Made by a program: the position numbers and the translations under genes
The notes under the pieces: generated by a model
Seen by the model: only the letters and a program-made list of their open reading frames with translations
Database searches by the model: none
Told to the model about the DNA's origin: nothing
Assembly (NCBI RefSeq): GCF_002161765.1
Contig: NZ_NFIN01000004.1
Location: 1 to 64,000, forward strand
DNA length: 64,000 nucleotides
Source of the DNA: Bacteroides sp. An322
GTDB taxonomy: Bacteria > Bacteroidota > Bacteroidia > Bacteroidales > Bacteroidaceae
Direction of reading: 5' to 3'
Shown: positions 57,815-64,000 of the stretch, in pieces
Layout: every line of letters begins with the position of its first letter
Numbering within the stretch: position 1 is the first letter of the stretch

Positions 57815-59119
57815 ATGGATTATAATAAACTCACCCCTATCGTCAACAAGCCCAACGGCTGGGCACTGATGCCGCTTGTAGTATTTCTCTGCATGTATTT
57901 GGTGACTTCTATCATCGTCAACGATTTCTATAAAGTACCTATCACCGTTGCTTTTCTAACAGCTTCAATCTATGCCGTCGCTACTACCAAGGGGCTAAGC
58001 CTGAACGACCGTATCCTACAATATTCGTCCGGTGCTGCCAATACGAACATCATGTTAATGATTTGGATATTCATTCTCGCCGGAGCATTTGCACAGTCAG
58101 CCAAAGCCATGGGAGCCATTGACGCAACTGTCAATCTGACTCTTTGGTTACTTCCAGAAAACTTATTATTGGCAGGCGTATTTTTAGCTTCCTGCTTTAT
58201 TTCGCTCTCCATTGGCACATCGGTCGGAACCATTGTAGCCCTTGCTCCTGTAGCCGCAGGAATTGCAGCCAAGACCGACATCAGCATGGCTTTTATGACT
58301 GCCATTGTGGTTGGAGGAGCTTTTTTCGGCGACAATCTTTCTTTTATCTCCGATACAACCATTGCCGCTACCCGTACCCAAGGTTGCGTAATGCGCGACA
58401 AATTCCGCGTCAATTTTCTAATCGCACTTCCAGCAGCCTTGCTTGTACTTGTTTATTATATTATCTATGGTATGCAAACCGAAGCCCATCCGGATATCCA
58501 GACAATTGAATGGGTTAAAATTATCCCCTATCTGATTGTATTGGGAACTTCCATTGCGGGGATAAATGTCACCTTGGTATTGTTGCTAGGATTGCTTTCT
58601 ACCGGCATCATCGGATTGACATACGGTTCATTCGACTTGTTCGGATGGTTCGGCTCTATGGGAGAAGGGGTATTAGGAATGGGCGAACTGATTATCATTA
58701 CCCTCATGGCTGGAGGAATGCTGGAACTAATACGGTTTAATGGAGGAATAGATTACATCCTGCATCGGCTGACTGAACACATCCGTAGTAAACGAGGTGC
58801 CGAGTTCAGCATTGCGGCACTGGTCAGCCTCGCCAACTTCTGTACGGCAAACAATACCATCGCCATCATCACCGTAGGACCATTAGCAAGCAAAATAGCT
58901 GAAGAATATAAAGTAGACAAACGGAAAAGTGCCAGCATACTTGATACATTTTCGTGTGTAGTACAAGGCATTATCCCCTATGGAGCGCAAATGCTTATTG
59001 CAGCAGGACTGACGGGACTCTCCCCACTCAATATTATACCTTATTTATATTATCCTATCGCATTGGGAGTGGTAGCTGCGCTTTGTATCGTGTTCCGATT
59101 TCCACGGAGATATTCCTAA
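57815..59119 (+). CDS. nhaC: Na+/H+ antiporter, NhaC family
   Basis: 434 aa from the ATG at 57,815. About 11-12 membrane helices. Family motifs include SIGTSVGTIVALAPVA near residue 135 and GGAFFGDNLSFISDTTIAATRTQG near 165 (the GDN..SP/D-type ion site), and TANNTIAIITVGPLA near 350. It likely exchanges Na+ for H+ across the inner membrane. It is monocistronic. Confidence 0.88.
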   Translation: MDYNKLTPIVNKPNGWALMPLVVFLCMYLVTSIIVNDFYKVPITVAFLTASIYAVATTKGLSLNDRILQYSSGAANTNIMLMIWIFILAGAFAQSAKAMGAIDATVNLTLWLLPENLLLAGVFLASCFISLSIGTSVGTIVALAPVAAGIAAKTDISMAFMTAIVVGGAFFGDNLSFISDTTIAATRTQGCVMRDKFRVNFLIALPAALLVLVYYIIYGMQTEAHPDIQTIEWVKIIPYLIVLGTSIAGINVTLVLLLGLLSTGIIGLTYGSFDLFGWFGSMGEGVLGMGELIIITLMAGGMLELIRFNGGIDYILHRLTEHIRSKRGAEFSIAALVSLANFCTANNTIAIITVGPLASKIAEEYKVDKRKSASILDTFSCVVQGIIPYGAQMLIAAGLTGLSPLNIIPYLYYPIALGVVAALCIVFRFPRRYS

Positions 59120-59132
59120 GAACTGTTTAAAC

Positions 59133-59199
59133 GCAGATTAGCGCAGATTTACGCGGACTATTATCTTATTTAAATCTGCGTAAATCTGCGCTAATCTGC
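59133..59199. repeat. 22-bp perfect inverted repeat (Bacteroides intergenic hairpin element)
   Basis: The arms at 59,133-59,154 and 59,178-59,199 are perfectly complementary and built of AGCGCAGATT-type units. Such GCAGATTAGCGCAGATT hairpins are found in many Bacteroides intergenic regions. It separates convergent genes and may terminate both. Confidence 0.75.
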
Positions 59200-59219
59200 A
59201 TTTCTATATCAATAAAAAT

Positions 59220-59822
59220 TCAACGAGATGCCGTAGCGTTGCTGAATGCCGATGTCACTTGGTCGAAAAACACAGGATCGGGATTGGCTTCAAGCAATTG
59301 CATCATCAAGTCGTACACATCGGCATGGCTATCCAGCTTCATAGCTGTCTGCAAATCTGCTAACGATTCCTCATACTTACCCATATTCATATAAACTTCA
59401 GCACGTGCTTTATAGTTCTCCACATCCGATGGTGTCAGACGAATAGCTTCATTCAAATCTTTTTCAGCCTCATCGTATGCCTGTGCGTTCATCAACAACA
59501 TACCACGAGTGTAATAAGCAAAAGCACGATATTCTGTATCTGCTTTCGGAATAAAACGCAAACTTTCATTCACTGCATGAAAAGCCAACTTCGCATCCCC
59601 ACAAAAATTGCAAACCAACGCCATATAACAATGCGCATAACCGTTCTTCGGATGAACATTCAATTCATTCGTCAAACAAGTATAGGCTTGTTCGATGTCA
59701 CCTTCGTTCAGTGCTTCCACTCCCTTTTGATAATCAACAGATGTCGGACGCTCAAACTCTTTAGCGAAAAGCGTATTTACCGTCATCAGCCCGCAAAATA
59801 ATGTAATAATCAGTGCCTTCAT
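59220..59822 (-). CDS. exported tetratricopeptide-repeat protein
   Basis: 200 aa from the ATG at 59,822, with signal peptide ending in LFAKEF. About four TPR units follow (GVEALNEGDIEQAYTCLTNEL, AYDEAEKDLNEAIRL, KYEESLADLQTAMKL). It is probably a periplasmic scaffold; the partner is unknown. Confidence 0.8.
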   Translation of the reverse strand: MKALIITLFCGLMTVNTLFAKEFERPTSVDYQKGVEALNEGDIEQAYTCLTNELNVHPKNGYAHCYMALVCNFCGDAKLAFHAVNESLRFIPKADTEYRAFAYYTRGMLLMNAQAYDEAEKDLNEAIRLTPSDVENYKARAEVYMNMGKYEESLADLQTAMKLDSHADVYDLMMQLLEANPDPVFFDQVTSAFSNATASR

Positions 59823-59907
59823 GATATCCTTGTTTAGGTTGTTTAGTTTTGGCTGCGAAATTACAAGGTTTTCTCCGAATTGCAAATAGTAATTTTTATG
59901 TTCTGCA

Positions 59908-61362
59908 TCAGCTTTTTAACACTTTATAGCTTAACAACCACAGACCTGCGAACGTAAGAAACCCATTAAACATCAACATTTCATAACCAAAAGCATACCC
60001 TGTGTACAGAAACACCAATCGGTCCACAACGTAACAAACGATAGGAGAAAGCAAAGCAACGTAAGGCACAAAACGGTCGTGCGGCATCCTTCGGGTAAAC
60101 ATTCCAAAAGCAAACATGCCTAATAACGGTCCGTAAGTATACGATGCCAATATGTAAATCATATCAATTACACTGGAACTATCTATTGCCTCGAATATTA
60201 AAATACAACCTACGAAAACCGTTGATATGCCCACATGCGTCCAACGCCGGATACGCTGTGCCTTCCCTTCGGAAAACCGTCCTACCTCTAAAATATCAAT
60301 GCAAAAGCTGGTCGTAAGTGCTGCCAAAGCCGAATCGGCACTCGAAAAAGCAGCAGCGATAATACCAATGGTAAACAGGACCAAAACCACCGGACCCAAA
60401 TAACCTTCTGCTGCAAACATCGGAAGAATATCGTCACCCTTCGTCGGCAATACCACACCCAATTGTGGTGCAACAAGCAACAACAAGACTCCCAACACCA
60501 AAAACAAGAAATTGACAGGCACGAATGAGAAACCGTAACAATACATATTCTTCTGTGCCTCTTTCAAATTGCGGCAGGTCAGATTTTTCTGCATCATGTC
60601 CTGGTCAAGCCCTGTCATAACAATGGTAATAAAAATGCCGCTAAAGAATTGCTTGAAGAAATTTTGCTTCGAATGCCAATCATCGAATACGAATATCCGG
60701 CTATGCTCGCTACTTGTCACTGCATCAAATGCCGTACGCCAATCCACTCCTAATGTCCCTACCACCCTATATATAATAAGGAGTAAAGCAACCAGCAAAC
60801 AAAAGGTCTGTAAACTATCGGTCCAAACGATTGTGCGAATACCGCTTTTCCGCGTATAAAGCCAAATTAAGACCACCGTACCCACAGCCGTCAACACAAA
60901 CGGGACGTGATAAGCATCAAACACATAATGTTGTAGAATCAAGCAGACCAAGTAAAGCCTTGCAGCTGCCCCTAACATTTTCGATACCAAGAAAAAAGAC
61001 GCGCCCGTCTTATACGACCGTCTGCCGAAACGTGTCTGCAAATAAGTATAAATGGAAATGAGATTCAATTTATAGTAAAGAGGAAGCAACACACGGGCAA
61101 TAAGCAGATAGCCGACAAAAAATCCCAAACAAGTCTGCATATAAGTCATATCGATGCTTCCCACCATGCCGGGCACCGAAACAAAAGTCACTCCCGACAG
61201 CGAAGCTCCAATCATACCAAAAGAGACGATGTACCAAGGTGATTTCCTATTGCCACGGAAAAAAGCATCGTTATCACTGCTGCGCACCGATGTAATATGT
61301 GCCACCAACAACAGAATGCCGAAATAAACGGCAATGGTAAGAAGGATGAATGTGCCGTTCAT
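59908..61362 (-). CDS. sodium:solute symporter family protein
   Basis: 484 aa with about 13 membrane helices. The SSS pattern is visible: FGMIGASLSGVTFVSVPGMVG near residue 52, GLDQDMMQKNL near 258, and an AAFSSADSALAALTTSF helix near 340. It imports a small solute with Na+; the substrate could not be named. It is followed by a TPR gene and preceded by a toxin-antitoxin pair 1 base away, which may share transcripts. Confidence 0.88.
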   Translation of the reverse strand: MNGTFILLTIAVYFGILLLVAHITSVRSSDNDAFFRGNRKSPWYIVSFGMIGASLSGVTFVSVPGMVGSIDMTYMQTCLGFFVGYLLIARVLLPLYYKLNLISIYTYLQTRFGRRSYKTGASFFLVSKMLGAAARLYLVCLILQHYVFDAYHVPFVLTAVGTVVLIWLYTRKSGIRTIVWTDSLQTFCLLVALLLIIYRVVGTLGVDWRTAFDAVTSSEHSRIFVFDDWHSKQNFFKQFFSGIFITIVMTGLDQDMMQKNLTCRNLKEAQKNMYCYGFSFVPVNFLFLVLGVLLLLVAPQLGVVLPTKGDDILPMFAAEGYLGPVVLVLFTIGIIAAAFSSADSALAALTTSFCIDILEVGRFSEGKAQRIRRWTHVGISTVFVGCILIFEAIDSSSVIDMIYILASYTYGPLLGMFAFGMFTRRMPHDRFVPYVALLSPIVCYVVDRLVFLYTGYAFGYEMLMFNGFLTFAGLWLLSYKVLKS

Positions 61363-61363
61363 G

Positions 61364-61705
61364 TCATTTCAGTCCGTTCAGCCGAAGCAGTTCTTCGATT
61401 TCTTTCTTGCTGATAGAAGAACGCTCCGCCTTATCGTAGATGTAAAGCAAGTTGATTTCGGTCTCCTCCACCGCCACCACTACGGTAAAAGAAATAACCC
61501 GTGCGCCGCCGCTCTTGCCTTTCCCTTTCGAAGTAATAGCCATCCGAATCTTGCGCAATCCGCCGCCAAGGTCTGTGCCGAGGTGAGGATTGGCAAGAAG
61601 TTCTTCACTTAAAGAAGCAATATCGGATTTCATCGACATATAACGTTTTCCTAAACGTTTGGCTTCTTTTTCAAACGTATGTTGGAATTTCAATCTATAC
61701 TTCAT
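61364..61705 (-). CDS. RelE/ParE-like toxin
   Basis: 113 aa. The N-terminus MKYRLKFQHTFEKEAKRLGKRY, then a G-rich LGTDLGGGLRKIRMAI and a strand VVVAVEETEINLLYIYDKAERSSI with Lys and Arg residues, give the RelE fold. Such toxins cleave mRNA on the ribosome. It overlaps the antitoxin by 11 bases. Confidence 0.8.
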   Translation of the reverse strand: MKYRLKFQHTFEKEAKRLGKRYMSMKSDIASLSEELLANPHLGTDLGGGLRKIRMAITSKGKGKSGGARVISFTVVVAVEETEINLLYIYDKAERSSISKKEIEELLRLNGLK

Positions 61706-61937
61706 CGTCCCAATCTCTCATAAATTCTTCAAAAGTCTTTGATCTCCCTGCCTTCATATCTTTCAGCCCCGCGTCAATCCCCGCGAGAATCTCTTCCTTG
61801 CTGATGTACTCGGTCTCTTCTTCCTCCTTGCGGGTGCCTTCCAACAACTTATCGGCAAGCCACACACGGTTCCGTTCGCTGAGCGAAAGCGACTGGATAT
61901 ATTGCCAAAGACTTTCCATGGATGCAGATACTCTCAT
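61695..61937 (-). CDS. antitoxin of the RelE-like toxin
   Basis: 80 aa. An N-terminal helical region (LWQYIQSLSLSERNRVWLADKLL) is followed by an acidic middle part and a C-terminal tail MKAGRSKTFEEFMRDWDDEV, which should wrap around the toxin. It is preceded by a TATCTTTG promoter element 31 bases upstream. Confidence 0.75.
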   Translation of the reverse strand: MRVSASMESLWQYIQSLSLSERNRVWLADKLLEGTRKEEEETEYISKEEILAGIDAGLKDMKAGRSKTFEEFMRDWDDEV

Positions 61938-61967
61938 ATTGTTTCCTCCTCATTAATTAACTCAAGG

Positions 61968-61975
61968 CAAAGATA
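61968..61975 (-). promoter_or_regulatory. -7 promoter element of the toxin-antitoxin pair
   Basis: TATCTTTG on the minus strand, 30 bases upstream of the antitoxin ATG. Confidence 0.55.
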
Positions 61976-62003
61976 ACGAAATTCACCCAAATCTACGCAT
62001 AAT

Positions 62004-62693
62004 TTAAGATTTCTTTCGGGCTGCTACCGCCAATAAGACTCCCAAAGCCACACCCAGCAGAGCGGCGAACAAGACACGCGCTTCGCTCGGCAACAGGAAA
62101 GTAATGGTATGGGCAGGAAACCAAAACAGCGGAATGGTCTTCTTAAATACAAAGTTCCACTGCACATCCCAGTTCAAATGCGTAATGATGCGGGTCATCG
62201 GAATCGGCGTTACCAAAGCCCGTACCGAACCGCCACAATCCAATATATGCGTATCGGTTATCTTATGGAACGTCATGAATACAGGAGCGAAAATACTGTT
62301 CATCGCTACCGAAATGCAAAAAGCCACCAGCACCTTTGCCGCACAAAACGGACCTGCCATAAAGGAAGAAGCGCCGTTCAAGCCAATGTATTCCAATGCC
62401 ACCGGTACGCCATTGGCAAATACAATCATCGCCAGATTGATTCCCATACCCAATATCCCCCACACTACCGCACGAGGGACAATACCGAAACCCGCTTTCA
62501 AATATTTGCCCGAACTCAGACGAAGCCCCAGCAATTCGCCTAAGGTAGACAAAACTGCGAATTTCAAGAAACTCATCACCATACCGTGGGAAGCATTAAA
62601 CGCTTTATAGCCTTCATACAACGGTTCGAACACAACAAACGGAATGAATATCGCTACAACAATCACGACGAACAGCAAATCAGACTTTTTCAT
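62004..62693 (-). CDS. multi-pass membrane protein
   Basis: 229 aa with five to six hydrophobic helices. The stretch NWDVQWNFVFKKTIPLFWFPAHTITFLLP resembles the conserved end of Mpv17/PMP22-type membrane proteins, but the match is weak. Function unknown. It is monocistronic. Confidence 0.5.
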   Translation of the reverse strand: MKKSDLLFVVIVVAIFIPFVVFEPLYEGYKAFNASHGMVMSFLKFAVLSTLGELLGLRLSSGKYLKAGFGIVPRAVVWGILGMGINLAMIVFANGVPVALEYIGLNGASSFMAGPFCAAKVLVAFCISVAMNSIFAPVFMTFHKITDTHILDCGGSVRALVTPIPMTRIITHLNWDVQWNFVFKKTIPLFWFPAHTITFLLPSEARVLFAALLGVALGVLLAVAARKKS

Positions 62694-62789
62694 GGCAACT
62701 TTACGTGTTTATTTCATTTTACATTAACAAAAGATTCGTTTCGGTCGCCAAGATAAGCAGAAATGTTCAATCTTCCAAATAAATTCCCG

Positions 62790-64000
62790 TTATTTGAAAC
62801 GGGATGTATCCACCGCTTCCCGATGCTTCTCCTGATAACCTCCGAATTTCCACGTAAACGATAAGCCTACGGAACGGTAGCACGAATAATCGTTTGTCAC
62901 CCACTGGCGGGCGATGCGGATATACGGGTCGATGCCCGCGGTCTCGAAAATGTCCTTGCACCAAACCGAGAGGATGCAATTCTTATCGGCGAAAGCGTAA
63001 CGCAACGCTACGTCCACATTCCCGCTGGCAGGCAAATCGTACGTGCCTTGATGAGCTTTGCTGCGCACGAAACCATTCAGTGTCAGACGCAAGTCCGGAC
63101 GAGTGGAAAGCGTAACTGTATTGTTCCACACCGCCATGCCGTAAGCGATGCGGCGGTCGAAAGGCATATCATAGAAGTCGGCGTCTTTCTCGCGCGTCCA
63201 TACGCCCATCAGCGTCAAGCGCGAGTCGAGCCATTTCTTTATCTTAAAAGGAACGGAAGCCTGAATGCCCGCCTGCCGTTGGAAATTAAAGTTCAGGTAG
63301 CGGTAGATTTCCACCAAGCGTTCGGGCGACTGATAAAGCGTCTGCGTGAAATAATCTTCCGTATGGCTGAACCATGCGGCAAAAGTATATTTCGACTTCA
63401 GCATATAAATCAGCGTCAGGTTATAGTCTTTCGAAGGCTTCAGCAGCGGATTGCCCTGCACTTCCGAGTAGCCTCCGCCCAGATAAGACACCGCGTCCTG
63501 CACCGCCCAATAATCGGGATAACGCTTGTCGCTGCTGAATGAGAGCTGCACAAGATGGCTGGCGGACGGTTTATACGTAGCCGTCAGGTTCGGATACCAG
63601 TCCCATTCGTTCCACACCGGAGTCTGGTAATGCTCGGCTGCCAGCGAAAAGTCTACCGACAAGTCTTCGCCGAACGATTTGCTGAAGCCCGCATACACAT
63701 TCAGCGTCCGTTCCCTCCGGCGCGAAAACATATCCGAAGGCAATTCTTCATTCCCCGAATACCGCTGGAACGAATTGTCCACGCTCGTCGTATAAACCGC
63801 CCCGTAGTTCAGCCCCCAGCCGTGCTTCAGCTGATGCTCTTGCCCAAGATAAAACTTCCAGGCATTGATGCGCTGCGCGTCTTCGGTATAAAAGTCCATG
63901 CCCGTCCCGTCCATTTCGCTGGAGAGGCGTTGGCTGCCCGGCGCATGATACCATGTAAACTCTGCGCCTGCCTTCAGCCCGAACGGAGCCTGATAGTCCA
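62790..64000 (-). CDS. outer-membrane beta-barrel (TonB-dependent receptor-type), C-terminal part
   Basis: The gene runs off the right edge; the visible frame has about 403 codons and stops at 62,790. Alternating aromatic/polar strands of about 10-14 residues (WGLNYGAVYTTSVDNSF, LNVYAGFSKSFGEDLSVDF, YNLTLIYMLKSKYTFAAWFSH) are those of a large barrel. The end SVGLSFTWKFGGYQEKHREAV includes a terminal F...F strand. It resembles the outer-membrane beta-barrel family of Bacteroidetes related to TonB-dependent receptors. The plug and signal parts lie outside the window. Confidence 0.8.
   Translation of the reverse strand, partial: DYQAPFGLKAGAEFTWYHAPGSQRLSSEMDGTGMDFYTEDAQRINAWKFYLGQEHQLKHGWGLNYGAVYTTSVDNSFQRYSGNEELPSDMFSRRRERTLNVYAGFSKSFGEDLSVDFSLAAEHYQTPVWNEWDWYPNLTATYKPSASHLVQLSFSSDKRYPDYWAVQDAVSYLGGGYSEVQGNPLLKPSKDYNLTLIYMLKSKYTFAAWFSHTEDYFTQTLYQSPERLVEIYRYLNFNFQRQAGIQASVPFKIKKWLDSRLTLMGVWTREKDADFYDMPFDRRIAYGMAVWNNTVTLSTRPDLRLTLNGFVRSKAHQGTYDLPASGNVDVALRYAFADKNCILSVWCKDIFETAGIDPYIRIARQWVTNDYSCYRSVGLSFTWKFGGYQEKHREAVDTSRFK

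Overview
The window looks like a Bacteroidales gut commensal (Bacteroides or Phocaeicola). Supporting this are promoters of the form TTTG, 19-21 bases, TAnnTTTG, an RprX/RprY pair, an EF-G2-type elongation factor, NhaC and sodium-solute symporters, and A-rich rather than Shine-Dalgarno-rich gene starts. No sequence search was possible; all names rest on motifs read from the sequence.

Bases 1-153 are a tRNA-Asp gene with its terminators. From there to about 36.2-36.9 kb lies an apparently complete Mu-like transposable prophage, of the broad type reported from Bacteroides (Hankyphage-like). It is recognised by a MuA-type DDE transposase (30.6-32.7 kb), a MuB-type ATPase (29.7-30.6), a GemA-like protein, a Sak4/RecA-like ATPase, and an S24-peptidase repressor (34.8-35.5) whose operator sits inside the divergent early promoter. 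Mu-type head genes follow: small and large terminase, gp36, gp29 portal, MuF/gp30 and gpG/gp31, on the + strand at 19.2-26.0 kb. Prohead protease, capsid, lysis genes, tail tube, frameshifted tail chaperones, 1154-aa tape measure, tail-tip protein and a CotH-domain tail fibre run on the - strand from 19.05 down to 3.2 kb. The early operon (- strand, 32.9 to 26.5 kb) and the head operon (+) converge at 26 kb, and the two late operons diverge at 19.1-19.2 kb. No integrase, reverse transcriptase or CRISPR array was found.

The end of the tail operon (0.4-2.4 kb), where Mu carries mom, holds a separate module. It contains a short thymidylate-synthase-fold protein with the Asn-to-Asp change typical of dCMP-specific enzymes, a Dam-type adenine methylase, a near-perfect housekeeping promoter in front of both, a small HTH protein, and on the opposite strand a very stable rod-shaped RNA with its own promoter element and terminator. 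Other accessory parts are a MuF protein with an AT-richer, nuclease-toxin-like tail, a structured RNA at 24.7 kb, and a membrane protein with an HExxH motif.

From about 37 kb the host chromosome resumes. A hydrolase / ECF sigma / membrane-protein operon comes first, then a scrambled patch of mobile-element debris at 39.0-43.8 kb: a truncated mob gene, a truncated sensor, an AraC regulator, HU, an antitoxin/PIN-toxin pair, two identical 58-bp hairpin repeats and an Abi pseudogene. Ordinary core genes follow: two tRNA-His, capA-like, folD, a glycosyltransferase, mtaB, rpsF-rpsR-rplI, rprXY, EF-G2, NhaC, a TPR protein, a sodium-solute symporter, a RelE-type toxin-antitoxin pair, a membrane protein, and the C-terminal part of an outer-membrane beta-barrel protein that runs off the right edge.
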